From NCBI RefSeq assembly GCF_030269515.1, contig NZ_BSTM01000003.1, forward strand, positions 1-64,000: DNA of 64,000 bases, in the 5' to 3' direction. Positions 7,891 through 17,092 of the stretch are shown here, piece by piece. Under the pieces are notes generated by a model. It saw only the letters and a program-made list of their open reading frames with translations, did not search any database and had not been told where the DNA came from. The DNA comes from Actinomadura sp. NBRC 104412. Lineage in GTDB: Bacteria; Actinomycetota; Actinomycetes; Streptosporangiales; Streptosporangiaceae. Numbering within the stretch: position 1 is the stretch's first letter; each line of letters starts with the position of its first letter. A program made the translations under genes and the position numbers.

Positions 7891-9282
7891 TCAGCCGTGC
7901 ACGTGCAATGGTTTGCCGGCGAGGGCGAGGTGCGCCTCGCCGATCGCCTCGGACTGGGTCGGATGCGGATGGATCAGCTGCGCGACCTCCGCGGGCAGCG
8001 CCTCCCAGTTGTAGATGAGCTGGCCCTCCGCGATCAGCTCGCCGACCCGGGCGCCGACCAGGTGGACGCCCAGCACCGGGCCCTCCACCGCCGTGATCAC
8101 CTTGACCTCGCCCTGCGTCCCCAGGATCTTGCTCTTGGGGTTGCCGGCCAGGTCGTAGACGACCTCCCTGACCTCGTGGCCGCGCTCGCGGGCCGTCGCC
8201 GTGGTGATGCCCACCGAGGCGACCTCGGGGTTGGAGTAGGTGATCCGCGGCACCCCGTCGTAGTCGATCGGCGCCGGGTTCAGCCCGCCCAGCCGCTCGG
8301 CCACCAGGATGCCCTCGGCGAACCCGGCGTGCGCCAGTTGCAGGGTGGGGATCAGGTCGCCCACGGCGGAGATCGTGGGGACGTTGGTGCGGCAGTGCTC
8401 GTCCACCTTGACGAAGCCGTTCTCGGTCGCGACGCCCGCCGTCTCGAGCCCGATGCCCTCCGACACCGGGGCGCGGCCGACCGCCACCAGCAGGGTCTCG
8501 GCGTCCAGCGTGGTGCCGTTCTCCAAGGTGAGGGCGATGCCGCCCTGGGTCGTCTTGACCTCCTTGAACTTCGCCCCGAGCTCGAACGTGATGCCGCGCC
8601 GCCGGAACGCCCGCTCCAGCCGCTTGGAGCTGGACTCCTCCTCCATCGGCAGCAGGTGCGGCAGCGCCTCCACGATGGTGACCTCGGCGCCGAACGAGCG
8701 CCAGATACTGGCGAACTCGACGCCGATGACGCCGCCGCCCACGATCACCACGGACGCGGGGACGTGCTTGAGCAGCAGGGCGTGGTCGCTGGAGATGATC
8801 CGCTCACCGTCGATCTCCAGGCCGGGCAGGGTCTTGGGCCTGGACCCGGTGGCCAGCACGATGTGCTGCCCCTCGAGGGTGGTGGTCGTGCCGTCCTTCC
8901 GGGTGACCTCGACGGACGTGGGACCGGTCAGCCGCCCCTCGCCCTCCACGACCGTGATGCCCTTCGACTTGATCAGCCCGGTCAGGCCCTTGACGGTGGT
9001 CGAGACCACCTTGTCCTTGTAGGCGTTCACGCCGTCGATGTCGATGCCGTCGAAGCTCGCCCTGATCCCGAAGGTGGCGGCCTCGCGCGTCTGGTCGGCG
9101 ACCTCGGCGGCGTGCAGCAGCGCCTTGGTCGGGATGCAGCCACGGTTGAGGCAGGTGCCGCCGAGCTCGGCGCGTTCGATCAGCGCGACCGAGCTGCCGA
9201 GCTCGGCCGCGCGCAGCGCGCAGGCGTAGCCGCCACTGCCACCACCCAGGACGACGATGTCGAAGGGGCCGCTGTCGACCAC
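7891..9282 (-). CDS. lpdA: dihydrolipoyl dehydrogenase (E3)
   Basis: A 463-residue flavoprotein that re-oxidises dihydrolipoamide with NAD+. It shows the FAD loop GGGSGGYACALRAAELG (13-29), the redox-active disulfide C44/C49 in GGTCLNRGCIPTK, the NAD-binding GGGVIGVEFAS, the second FAD motif SAVGDL, and the C-terminal catalytic HPHPTQSEAIGEA. The start is GTG 9282. It forms an operon with sucB just downstream, so E2 and E3 are made together. pepA lies upstream in the same direction, 128 bases away. Confidence 0.97.
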   Translation of the reverse strand: MVDSGPFDIVVLGGGSGGYACALRAAELGSSVALIERAELGGTCLNRGCIPTKALLHAAEVADQTREAATFGIRASFDGIDIDGVNAYKDKVVSTTVKGLTGLIKSKGITVVEGEGRLTGPTSVEVTRKDGTTTTLEGQHIVLATGSRPKTLPGLEIDGERIISSDHALLLKHVPASVVIVGGGVIGVEFASIWRSFGAEVTIVEALPHLLPMEEESSSKRLERAFRRRGITFELGAKFKEVKTTQGGIALTLENGTTLDAETLLVAVGRAPVSEGIGLETAGVATENGFVKVDEHCRTNVPTISAVGDLIPTLQLAHAGFAEGILVAERLGGLNPAPIDYDGVPRITYSNPEVASVGITTATARERGHEVREVVYDLAGNPKSKILGTQGEVKVITAVEGPVLGVHLVGARVGELIAEGQLIYNWEALPAEVAQLIHPHPTQSEAIGEAHLALAGKPLHVHG

Positions 9283-9410
9283 TGGACGCTCCCTCTCCCT
9301 CTCTCAGGCGGTTCCCGTCACCGGCGGACGCTGCCGCACCGGACGGCACCGGCCACGCGGGTCCCGGGGAACCTGTTCACTTGTACGGCCGGCCGATACC
9401 CCCCGGAGCT

Positions 9411-10901
9411 CTAGAGAACGCCGGCCGCCAGGTCCTCGGCGACCTGCACCAACGTACGCGTCGCCGCGCCTGTTCCGCCCTTCGGGGTGTAGCCGTACGG
9501 CTCGCCCTTGTTGAACGCGGGACCGGCGATGTCCAGGTGCGCCCAGCGGACGCCGTCCGGCACGAACTCCTTGAGGAACACCCCGGCGGTCAGCATGCCG
9601 CCCCAGCGTTCGCCGCTGACGTTGGCGATGTCGGCCACCGCGGAGTCGAGCCCCTTGCGCAGTTCCGGCGGCAGCGGCATGCCCCAGGAAGGCTCCCCGG
9701 CGCGGCCCGCCGCCGCCACCACCTTCTCACGGACCTCGTCGTCGTTGGCCATCACTCCGGTGGTCCGGGTGCCGAGCGCCACGAGCTGGGCGCCGGTCAG
9801 GGTGGCCACGTCAACGAGGAGGTCGGGGTCGTCCTCGCCGGAGCGGACCAGCGCGTCGGCCATGACCAGGCGGCCCTCGGCGTCGGTGTTGAGCACCTCG
9901 ACGGTCTTGCCGCCGTACACCCGCAGCACGTCGGACGGGCGCTGCGCGGTGCCGCTGGGCATGTTCTCGGCGAGGGCCAGGTAACCGACCACGTTGACCT
10001 TGGGGCGCAACCTGGCGATGGCGGCCAGCGCGCCGAGCACGGCCGCGGCGCCGCCCATGTCGGACTTCATCCAGTCCATGGAGTCGGCGGGCTTGAGGGA
10101 CAGGCCGCCGGAGTCGAAGGTGATGCCCTTGCCGACCAGCGCCAGCGTCTTGGACGCCTCCGGGTGGCTGTAGGCGAGGCGCACCAGGCGGGGCGGGTTG
10201 GCCGAGCCCTGCCCGACCCCCGTGATGCCGCCGAAGCCCGCCTCCACCAGCTCCTTCTCGTCCAGGATCTCGATGCCCAGGCCGTTGTCCGCGGCGACGC
10301 GCTCGGCCACGCCGGACAGGTCTTCGGGGGTGAGGTCGGACGGCGGGGTGTTGACCAGGTCGCGCACCAGCGTGACCGACTCGGCGAGGGTGCGGGCCCG
10401 TTCGAGGGCCGCCCGGCCCGCGTCGCCGGCGGCGGTGAGCACGACGAGCTCGGCGACCGGCTCCGTGCGCCGGCCGGTGCGGTACGTCCCGAAGCTGTAG
10501 GCGCCGAGCAGCCCGCCCAGCGCGACCGCCTCGACCTCCTCGGCGGAGGACGCGGGCAGGGCGAGGCCGACCTTGGCGGTGCCCGCGAGCGCGCGCACGC
10601 CCGCTCCCGCGGCGCGGCGCAGCGCCTCGGTGTCGGGGTCCTCCCCGAGCCCGACCGCGACGACCACACCGGCCGGCAGTGCGCCCATCGTGGGCAGCTT
10701 GGTGATCTCGCCCTCTTTGCCGGTGGCGCCCAGCGCCTTCAGCGCGGTGGCCAGCCCGCCGTTCAGTGCCCCGTCCAGGCCGTCGGCGCCGTGGAGACGG
10801 AGCGCGCCGTCGCCGTCTTGGCCGTCGGCGACGACGCCGATCACGATCGCGCCGGCGTCGAGTGAGGCGGGTTCTGCGCTGTCAAGGCTGATGGTGGTCA
10901 C
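9411..10901 (-). CDS. pepA: leucyl aminopeptidase (M17)
   Basis: A 496-residue cytosolic metalloaminopeptidase with the M17 layout: a macro-like N-terminal domain (1-170) and a catalytic domain holding LVGKGITFDSGGLSLKP (metal-binding K and D), MKSDMGGAA and the signature NTDAEGRLVMADAL. It releases N-terminal residues from peptides and in other bacteria can also bind DNA. The start is GTG 10901. It is upstream of lpdA on the same strand but probably has its own transcript. Confidence 0.96.
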   Translation of the reverse strand: MTTISLDSAEPASLDAGAIVIGVVADGQDGDGALRLHGADGLDGALNGGLATALKALGATGKEGEITKLPTMGALPAGVVVAVGLGEDPDTEALRRAAGAGVRALAGTAKVGLALPASSAEEVEAVALGGLLGAYSFGTYRTGRRTEPVAELVVLTAAGDAGRAALERARTLAESVTLVRDLVNTPPSDLTPEDLSGVAERVAADNGLGIEILDEKELVEAGFGGITGVGQGSANPPRLVRLAYSHPEASKTLALVGKGITFDSGGLSLKPADSMDWMKSDMGGAAAVLGALAAIARLRPKVNVVGYLALAENMPSGTAQRPSDVLRVYGGKTVEVLNTDAEGRLVMADALVRSGEDDPDLLVDVATLTGAQLVALGTRTTGVMANDDEVREKVVAAAGRAGEPSWGMPLPPELRKGLDSAVADIANVSGERWGGMLTAGVFLKEFVPDGVRWAHLDIAGPAFNKGEPYGYTPKGGTGAATRTLVQVAEDLAAGVL

Positions 10902-11021
10902 GTACCCCGATGGTAGTCCCCCCGGTGACCGGTTTCGCCCTTTTGGATCAAGCCTTACCCTGCGGGATCTTCCCTGACCGGGCCGCCGGGGCCGCTCGCC
11001 ACGCGGTGGCCTACGGGTGGC

Positions 11022-11816
11022 CTACGCGGTGGCGAGGACGATCAGCGCGGCGGTCACCGCGAGTTCCACCAGGGCGCCGAAGACGTCGCCGGTGACGCCG
11101 CCGAGGCGCCGCACGGCGTGGCGGAGGACCAGGTAGGCCACGCCCTGACCCACCGCCACGGCGGCGGCGACGTGCAGGGCGCCCGCGAGGCCCCCGGCGG
11201 CGGCCCCCGCCAGTGTCGCGGCGGCGAGGACGACCGCGGTCACGACCAGGGAGGAGCGGATCGGCACCGTGCCCGCGACGAGGGCGCCCAGCCCGTCCGG
11301 CCGGGCCGCCGGCACGCCGGGACGGCAGGCCCACGGCAGCGTCAGGCGTCCGGCCACCGCCGCGATCACGACGGCGACCAGGGCGTCCGGGGCGGTGGCG
11401 AGGGCGGCGACCTGGACCAGCAGCGTCAGCAGCAGCGTCACCACGCCGAACGGCCCGATGTCGGACCGCTTCATGATCTCCAGGGCGCCCGCGGCGGGAC
11501 GGCCGCTGCCCAGCCCGTCGGCGAGGTCGGCCAGGCCGTCCAGGTGCAGGGCCCGGGTCAGCACCTCCATCGCCGCCACGGCCAGCGCGGCGCGGGGGAG
11601 CGGTGCCAGGCCGATCAGGTCCCCGAGCAGGAGGACCAGCGCGGCGCCGCCCCCGACGACCAGCCCGGCGACCGGTGCCAGGGTCATCGCCCGGCGGGCC
11701 AGCTCCCGGTTGGGCCTGTCGGGGTGGTCCTCCAGGTGGTCGGGGAGCGGGACGATGGTGAGGAGGGTGATCGCCAGGTCGAGCCCCTGCGCCCAGACGG
11801 TGATGCGAAGGATCAT
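11022..11816 (-). CDS. cobS: adenosylcobinamide-GDP ribazoletransferase (cobalamin-5-phosphate synthase)
   Basis: A 264-residue integral membrane enzyme that joins alpha-ribazole phosphate to adenosylcobinamide-GDP, the last joining step of B12 assembly. It has about six hydrophobic segments and the family motif ALHLDGLADLADGLGSGRP with the acidic cluster, followed by EIMKRSDIGPFG. The start ATG 11816 overlaps the cobU stop codon by ATGA, so translation is coupled. A longer upstream frame belongs to a shadow of cobU. CobU makes its GDP-activated substrate. Confidence 0.95.
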   Translation of the reverse strand: MILRITVWAQGLDLAITLLTIVPLPDHLEDHPDRPNRELARRAMTLAPVAGLVVGGGAALVLLLGDLIGLAPLPRAALAVAAMEVLTRALHLDGLADLADGLGSGRPAAGALEIMKRSDIGPFGVVTLLLTLLVQVAALATAPDALVAVVIAAVAGRLTLPWACRPGVPAARPDGLGALVAGTVPIRSSLVVTAVVLAAATLAGAAAGGLAGALHVAAAVAVGQGVAYLVLRHAVRRLGGVTGDVFGALVELAVTAALIVLATA

Positions 11817-12769
11817 GCGAGCTCCAGGATCCGTCCGGCCACCACGAGCGTCACGTCCTCGGACTCGGCGGCCAGCCGCTGGTTCAGCGTTCCGAGCAGG
11901 TCGGCGAACGCCCGTCCCGAGGAGGTCGCGGGGACGAGGGAGAGCCCCACCTCGTCGCTGACCGCCACCACCCGGGCCGGTACGGCGCGCCAGGCGGCGA
12001 CCAGGTCGTCCAGGCGGGGGCGGACGGAGGCGGGGTCGTCCCAGGCCCCGGCCTCGTCGATCACGGCGGCCAGCCAGGTGCCGACGCCGTCCACCAGCAC
12101 CGCGTGCCCCGGCCCCCACTCCTCCCGGCGCAGGGCCTCGGCGAGCGCCGTGGTCTCGATCGTCCGCCACCAGGAGGGACGGCGGCGCCTGTGGGCCGCG
12201 ACGCGGGCCGTCCACTCCGGGTCGTCCTCGCGCGGCGCGCTCGTGGCGAGGTAGGTGACGTCGGGATGGGCGAGGAGGCGCATCTCCGCCTCGGCCGACT
12301 TGCCGGAACGGGATCCGCCGAGGATCAGCGTGCGGTGCGGGCCGTCCGGTGGGCGCAGCCAGTGGCCGAGCCGGCGCTCCAGTTCCCGTGGTGACCGGAT
12401 CCGATGGTCCACGTGGACGGCCCTCACGTCCGTGCGCGGGGTCACCGCGCCGGTGCGGCGCAGCAGGCCGAGGTGGTCGGGGGAGCCGACGAGGTCGAGA
12501 AGGGCCGCGTCGTACACCGCGCCGTCAGATGGCTCCGGACGCTCCCCGGGGCCCGCGGCCACGAGGACGCGCAGCCCGTCCGGTCCCTCCACGTCGTAGC
12601 CACCGGGAACGTCCTTCCGCGCGTACCGCTCCAGGGGCACGCCGTCCAGAAGGACGCGCGTGGGCTCGAAGCGGACCTCGGACGCGCGCAACCGGGAACA
12701 CGAGGCGCAGTTACACCCGGGGGCGGGCCAGCCGGTCCCGCCGGCCGTTCCCGACAGCTCGATGTTCAT
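11813..12769 (-). CDS. cobU: bifunctional adenosylcobinamide kinase/guanylyltransferase with a decayed metallo-beta-lactamase-like N-terminus
   Basis: 318 residues. The C-terminal half (from about 145) is CobU/CobP: P-loop GGSRSGKS (151-158), YLATSAPREDDPEW, the H-R-RRP stretch, LVDGVGTWL and SDEVGLSLVP. It phosphorylates adenosylcobinamide and then adds GMP. Residues 1-140 begin like PhnP-type metallo-beta-lactamase proteins (LSGTAGGTGWPAPGCNCASC), a fusion known in actinomycete CobU, but I see no HxHxDH zinc motif and the segment is shorter than a full domain, so it is probably a relic. cobS follows with a 4-base overlap. I saw no cobalamin riboswitch upstream. Confidence 0.9.
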   Translation of the reverse strand: MNIELSGTAGGTGWPAPGCNCASCSRLRASEVRFEPTRVLLDGVPLERYARKDVPGGYDVEGPDGLRVLVAAGPGERPEPSDGAVYDAALLDLVGSPDHLGLLRRTGAVTPRTDVRAVHVDHRIRSPRELERRLGHWLRPPDGPHRTLILGGSRSGKSAEAEMRLLAHPDVTYLATSAPREDDPEWTARVAAHRRRRPSWWRTIETTALAEALRREEWGPGHAVLVDGVGTWLAAVIDEAGAWDDPASVRPRLDDLVAAWRAVPARVVAVSDEVGLSLVPATSSGRAFADLLGTLNQRLAAESEDVTLVVAGRILELA

Positions 12770-12825
12770 CGTGTCCGAAACAATATGGCTTGCCGGACAC
12801 TGACCGAAGCATGGGGCTAAGGCGG

Positions 12826-12864
12826 GCGCCCCCGGGACGCGCCGTGCACGGCGGCGCCCCGGGG
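12826..12864. terminator. GC-rich hairpin between the 12.9 kb small gene and cobU
   Basis: A long inverted repeat has arms at roughly 12827-12844 and 12849-12864 around TGCA. It is imperfect at one or two positions. It lies after the stop of the small gene at 12901 and before the cobU start, so it probably ends the upstream transcript. Confidence 0.55.
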
Positions 12865-12900
12865 TCCGCTCACCTGGCGCGGGCGGGCCGGAGTCCCCTC

Positions 12901-13101
12901 CTACTCCGGATCATGGAGGCTCATGGGGCCGTAGACCGGCCTCTCGCCGTCCAGGAGGGTCACCTGGTCGGTGCCCTCGTCGCGGAGCTCGCGCCAGTTC
13001 TCTCCCAGCCACGACTCGGCGTCGGCCTGGGTGGTGAAGGTCTCCTCCGCCACCCCGGCGGGCCGGCCGTCGGCCTTCTCCAAACGCCAGCTCCATGCCA
13101 T
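12901..13101 (-). CDS. small conserved actinobacterial protein of unknown function
   Basis: 66 residues from ATG 13101: MAWSWRLEKADGR, a Thr-Gln-Ala-Asp-Ala-Glu-Ser-Trp-Leu stretch, then LRDEGTDQVTLLDGERPVYG and an MSLHDPE tail. No membrane segment or signal peptide. I recognise it as a short acidic family seen widely in actinobacteria, with no assigned function that I know. GGGAGG lies 10 bases upstream of this ATG; a start 7 codons earlier is possible. It lies alone between the cob genes and the aldo/keto reductase. Confidence 0.75.
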   Translation of the reverse strand: MAWSWRLEKADGRPAGVAEETFTTQADAESWLGENWRELRDEGTDQVTLLDGERPVYGPMSLHDPE

Positions 13102-13200
13102 CGCGTCATGTCCTCCCTGCAACCCGTCGCCTGCCGCCGGTCGCCGCCCGCCGCCCGCAGGTCGCCCTGAGATTAGCGCCGGGCGCGCGGCTCGCGCTCG

Positions 13201-14202
13201 TCATGGACGCGTGCGGGGGCTGCGGGTCTTGTCGGGGTCGCGGACGACGAAGTCGGCGAGGATCTCGTCGATCCGCTTGAGGACGTCCGCGTCCAGCTTG
13301 ACCCCGGCGGCCTTGACGTTGTCGCGCACCTGCTCGGGACGGGACGCGCCGACGATGGCCGAGGAGACGTTCGGGTTCTGCAGCACCCAGGCCACCGCGA
13401 GCTGGGCCATGGTGAGGCCGAGGTCGGCCGCCACGGGCTTCAGCTCCTGCACTCGGGCGAGCAGGTCGTCGTCGAGGTAGCGCTTGATCATGTCGGCGCC
13501 GCCCTTGTCGTCGGTGGCGCGCGAGCCCTCCGGCAGCGGCCGTCCCGGCAGGTACTTGCCGGTCAGCACGCCCTGCGCGATCGGGGACCACACGATCTGC
13601 CCGATGCCCTCCCGCTCGCACAGCGGGACGACCTCCGCCTCGATGACCCGCCACAGCATGGAGTACTGCGGCTGGTTGGACACGATCCGGTCGAAGCCCA
13701 TCTCGTCGGCGATCTTCAGCGCGCGCTCGATCTCCTCGGCACGCCACTCCGACACGCCGACGTAGAGCACCTTGCCCTGGCGGACGAGGTCGTCGAACGC
13801 CCGCATGGTCTCTTCGAGCGGCGTCTCGTGGTCGAACCGGTGCGCCTGGTAGAGGTCCACGTAGTCGGTGCGCAGCCGGCGCAGCGACCCGTGCAGGGAC
13901 TCCATGATGTGCTTGCGCGACAGGCCCGAGTCGTTCGGTCCGGGACCGGTCGGCCAGTACACCTTGGTGAAGATCTCGAGTCCCTCGCGGCGCTGCCCTT
14001 CCAGAGCCCGGCCCAGGACGTCCTCGGCGCGTGTTCCCGCGTAGGCGTCGGCGGTGTCGAAGGTGGTGATGCCCTCGTCCAGGGCGGCGTGGACGGACGC
14101 GCGCGCCGCGTCCTCCTCTACCTGGGACCCGTGGGTGAGCCAGTTGCCGTAGGCGATTTCGCTGACCTTCAGGCCGCTGCGGCCGAGATTCCTGAACTTC
14201 AT
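13201..14202 (-). CDS. aldo/keto reductase (potassium-channel beta-subunit-like group)
   Basis: A 333-residue NADPH-dependent TIM-barrel oxidoreductase. The catalytic tetrad is visible as D49 and Y54 (FDTADAY), K80 (FTKVYW) and a histidine near 121 (LYQAHRFD). The late SNQPQYSML and SSAIVGASRPEQV stretches bind the cofactor. The sequence is closest in style to the YghZ/Kv-beta branch, which reduces aldehydes and methylglyoxal; the physiological substrate cannot be read from sequence. It starts at ATG 14202, 40 bases beyond the DUF3043 stop, in the same direction. Confidence 0.92.
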   Translation of the reverse strand: MKFRNLGRSGLKVSEIAYGNWLTHGSQVEEDAARASVHAALDEGITTFDTADAYAGTRAEDVLGRALEGQRREGLEIFTKVYWPTGPGPNDSGLSRKHIMESLHGSLRRLRTDYVDLYQAHRFDHETPLEETMRAFDDLVRQGKVLYVGVSEWRAEEIERALKIADEMGFDRIVSNQPQYSMLWRVIEAEVVPLCEREGIGQIVWSPIAQGVLTGKYLPGRPLPEGSRATDDKGGADMIKRYLDDDLLARVQELKPVAADLGLTMAQLAVAWVLQNPNVSSAIVGASRPEQVRDNVKAAGVKLDADVLKRIDEILADFVVRDPDKTRSPRTRP

Positions 14203-14242
14203 GAGCCCGACCCTAGTGGGTCCGGATGCGGTCAGGACGTGG

Positions 14243-14827
14243 TCAGGACTTGCCGACCAGGTCCTTCTGGCCGGGCTTGACCTGGGGGCTGGGGACGCGC
14301 AGCCGCCGGATCTGCATGGCCCGCATCGCCGCGTACATGCCGACGCCCTTGGTGCTCTCGTCCGGGTAGCGCTCGGCGGCCAGCTTCTTGACGCCGCGGG
14401 CGAGGACCATGCCCTCGACCAGCACCACGCCGAGCAGCAGCCCCGGCGCGAACACGACCAGCAGCTTGGCGGCGGCGAACGGGAGCAGGCTGAGCACGAT
14501 GATCGCGAACAGCACGTACATCATGTAGGAGCCCACGGTGCGGCGCGCGTCGACGTAGTCGCGCGCGAGGCGGCGCACCGGCCCCTTGTCGCGCTTGAGA
14601 AGGTACTTCTCCTCGCCCCTGGCCATTCCCTCGCGCGCCCTGGCGCGCTCGGCGGCCTGCCGCTCGCGGACCCGCTTGTACGCCTCCTTGCGGTTGGCCG
14701 GCGCCGTGATGGGCTGGCGGCGGCGCTTTTCGGCCTCCGCCCGCTTGGGCGTGGGACGGCCCTTTCCTCCCGGCTTTGCTACCTGAGGAGGATCCTGGGG
14801 GGCTTCCTGGGTACGACGTCGGAACAC
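14243..14827 (-). CDS. DUF3043 family membrane protein
   Basis: About 194 residues. The very basic N-terminal half carries the family signature GKGRPTPKRAEAEKRRRQP and a run of Arg/Lys/Glu helix, then DKGPVRRLARDYVDARRT. Two adjacent membrane helices follow (about 105-125 and 128-150), then a basic C-terminus. The function is unknown. I prefer GTG 14827 (VFRRR...) because homologues begin MFRRR/MFRSR, although ATG 14854 is in frame. It is divergent from pspA, with 131 bases between, so the promoters may be linked. Confidence 0.85.
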   Translation of the reverse strand: MFRRRTQEAPQDPPQVAKPGGKGRPTPKRAEAEKRRRQPITAPANRKEAYKRVRERQAAERARAREGMARGEEKYLLKRDKGPVRRLARDYVDARRTVGSYMMYVLFAIIVLSLLPFAAAKLLVVFAPGLLLGVVLVEGMVLARGVKKLAAERYPDESTKGVGMYAAMRAMQIRRLRVPSPQVKPGQKDLVGKS

Positions 14828-14958
14828 AGGGATCAGCCTACCGGCTGCGAACATCGTGGCTGCCTCGCGCGTTAACGCGTAGGGTGATAAGAACCCCAGC
14901 AGTGGTCATTGAGCCCAGTTTGTGACTGAGCACAGCACGAAGGGACCGGCGCCGCGCG

Positions 14959-15783
14959 ATGAGCGTGATGAAGCGAATGTCGATGATCTTCAAGTCCAAG
15001 GCGAACAAGGCCCTGGACCGCATGGAGGATCCTCGCGAGACCCTGGACTATTCCTACCAGCGACAGCTGGAGATGCTGCAGAAGGTCCGTCGGGGTGTCG
15101 CCGACGTCGCCACCTCCCGCAAGCGTCTCGAGCTCCAGATCAACCAGCTGGAGCAGCAGCAGAACAAGCTGACCGACCAGGGCAAGAAGGCGTTGCAGGT
15201 GGGCCGCGAGGACCTGGCCAGGGAGGCGCTGACCCGCCGCGCCGGCCTGGACTCGCAGCTCGGTGACCTGCGCGCGCAGTACCAGCAGTTGCAGGGCGAG
15301 GAGGAGAAGCTGACGCTCGCCTCGCAGCGGTTGCAGGCCAAGGTCGACTCCTTCCGTACCCGCAAGGAGACCATCAAGGCCACCTACACGGCGGCCGAGG
15401 CGCAGACGAAGATCAACGAGGCGTTCACCGGCATCTCCGAGGAGATGGGCGACGTGGGCCTGGCGATCCAGCGCGCCGAGGAGAAGACCGAGAACATGAA
15501 GGCCCGCGCCGGCGCGATCGACGAGCTGCTGGCCTCGGGCGCGCTGGAGGACTTCTCCGGTCCCAAGGACGACATCCAGGCCGAGCTGGACCGGATGGGC
15601 GCCGGGCCGGGCGTCGACCTGGAGCTGGAGCGGCTGAAGGCCGAACTGGGCCAGGGCCCCGCGCCCAAGGAGCTGGGCCAGGGCACCCCCTCCTCCGGTG
15701 CGCAGCAGGACGTCGACGCCTCCCAGCAGCAGGCGCCGCACCAGCAGGCCGACTGGCAGCAGAAGCCCGGTGGTGGGCAATGA
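14959..15783 (+). CDS. pspA: phage shock protein A (PspA/IM30/Vipp1 family)
   Basis: A 274-residue, almost wholly helical coiled-coil protein. It has the PspA opening MKRMSMIFKSKANKALDRMEDPRETLDYSY (about 4-33) and long heptad-rich helices to about 215, then a disordered Gln/Pro-rich tail. ESCRT-III-like PspA proteins coat and repair stressed membranes. The tail after 230 is longer than in E. coli PspA. ATG 14959 overlaps nothing upstream; its stop overlaps the pspAA start by ATGA. The next three genes are its usual actinobacterial partners. Confidence 0.93.
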   Translation: MSVMKRMSMIFKSKANKALDRMEDPRETLDYSYQRQLEMLQKVRRGVADVATSRKRLELQINQLEQQQNKLTDQGKKALQVGREDLAREALTRRAGLDSQLGDLRAQYQQLQGEEEKLTLASQRLQAKVDSFRTRKETIKATYTAAEAQTKINEAFTGISEEMGDVGLAIQRAEEKTENMKARAGAIDELLASGALEDFSGPKDDIQAELDRMGAGPGVDLELERLKAELGQGPAPKELGQGTPSSGAQQDVDASQQQAPHQQADWQQKPGGGQ

Positions 15784-16058
15784 TCGTCCGCATCATGGGG
15801 GAGGGGCAGCTGGAGGTCGCTCCCGACGACCTGGCGTCCCTGAACACGCTCGACGAGGAGCTCGAGGCCGCGATCGAGTCCGGTGACGAGGCGACCTTCC
15901 GTACCGCGCTGCACGGCCTGCTCGACAACGTGCGCAAGGTCGGCAAGGCGCTGCCGGAGGACAGCCTGGAGCCGTCGGAGCTGATCCTTCCCCCCGCGGA
16001 CGCGGCGATGGACGAGGTCCGCAAGATGCTCGGAGACGAGGGCCTGATCCCGGACTGA
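15780..16058 (+). CDS. pspAA: PspA-associated protein PspAA
   Basis: A 92-residue acidic protein beginning MIVRIMGEGQLEV and continuing with NTLDEELEAAIESGDEATFR. It matches the PspAA domain, a small protein encoded beside pspA in actinobacteria, cyanobacteria and archaea and thought to bind or regulate PspA. The 4-base ATGA overlap with pspA indicates translational coupling and near-equal synthesis. No membrane segment. The direct activity is unknown. Confidence 0.9.
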   Translation: MIVRIMGEGQLEVAPDDLASLNTLDEELEAAIESGDEATFRTALHGLLDNVRKVGKALPEDSLEPSELILPPADAAMDEVRKMLGDEGLIPD

Positions 16059-16170
16059 TCCGGCGCCGTCCTTCCCCCCAACCCCAATACGGCACAAAAT
16101 CCGGCTTTCCGGTGTTTCTCCTGGTGAACCGGGAAGTTCCGGAAGGCTTGGCCAGGGATGGGGGATCCAG

Positions 16171-17088
16171 ATGGCCCGCACGCGCTACGCCCCCGATCGG
16201 GGACTGACGTCACGGATGCTCGTGACGATGTTCCTGCTGGGGCTGGTCTACGTCGCCTTCGTGACGGCGTTCTTCGTGATCGCGCCCAGGCTCGGCCCGG
16301 TCGTGCTGGTGATCGCGGCGGGGCTGCTGCTGGCGCAGTACTTCTTCTCCGACCGGCTCGCGCTGTTCGCGATGCACGGCCGGGAGGTCTCCCCCGAGGA
16401 GGCGCCCGAGCTGCACGGCGTGGTGGACCGGATCTCCGCGATGGCGGACGTGCCCAAGCCGCGGGTGGCGATCGCCGACACCGACGTGCCCAACGCGTTC
16501 GCGACCGGCCGCAACCAGCGCCGCTCCGTCGTCTGTGTCACCACCGGTCTGCTGCGCCGCCTCGACCCCGTGGAGCTGGAGGGCGTGCTGGCGCACGAGA
16601 TGTCGCACGTCGCCCACCGCGACGTCGCGGTCATGACGGTCGCCTCGTTCCTGGGCGTGGTGGCGGGGCTGCTCACCCGGTTCGGCCTCCAGTTCGGGCT
16701 GTACGGAGGCGTCTCCCGCAACCGCGACCAGAACACCGGCCTGGTGCTGCTGGCGGTGATCGCCGTCAGCGCCCTCGCGTACGCGATCAGCTTCCTGCTG
16801 ACCCGCGCCCTGTCGCGGTACCGGGAGCTGTCGGCCGACCGTGCCGCGGCGCTGCTGACCGGGCGTCCCTCGGCGCTGGCCGGGGCGCTGGTCAAGATCT
16901 CCGGTGACATGGCCCGGATCCCCACCCGTGACCTGCGCGCGGCCGAGCCGTTCAACGCGTTCTTCTTCGCGCCGGCGCTGCGCGGCGGGATGAGCTTCTC
17001 CGCGCTGTTCTCCACGCACCCGTCCCTGGAGCGCAGGCTGGCGCAGCTCCAGGAGATCTCGGCCCGGCTGAGCCGCGAGGGGGCGTGA
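16171..17088 (+). CDS. htpX: M48 family zinc metalloprotease, HtpX type
   Basis: A 305-residue membrane protease. Two N-terminal helices (about 15-35 and 38-58) anchor it; the zinc motif HEMSHVAHRD (HExxH at about 142-146) follows, with further helices near 155-175 and 190-212, and the third zinc ligand lies in LSRYRELSADRAAALL. HtpX enzymes degrade damaged membrane proteins. The C-terminal FSTHPSLERRLAQL is the family tail. It lies between pspAA and pspAB, which supports a joint role in membrane stress. Confidence 0.92.
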   Translation: MARTRYAPDRGLTSRMLVTMFLLGLVYVAFVTAFFVIAPRLGPVVLVIAAGLLLAQYFFSDRLALFAMHGREVSPEEAPELHGVVDRISAMADVPKPRVAIADTDVPNAFATGRNQRRSVVCVTTGLLRRLDPVELEGVLAHEMSHVAHRDVAVMTVASFLGVVAGLLTRFGLQFGLYGGVSRNRDQNTGLVLLAVIAVSALAYAISFLLTRALSRYRELSADRAAALLTGRPSALAGALVKISGDMARIPTRDLRAAEPFNAFFFAPALRGGMSFSALFSTHPSLERRLAQLQEISARLSREGA

Positions 17089-17092
17089 TCCG

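Noticed and set aside
12770..12900. Possible cobalamin riboswitch upstream of cobU
   Set aside because: I looked for the B12-box core (GCCACTG-like) on the minus strand and did not see it; only a terminator-like hairpin is present.
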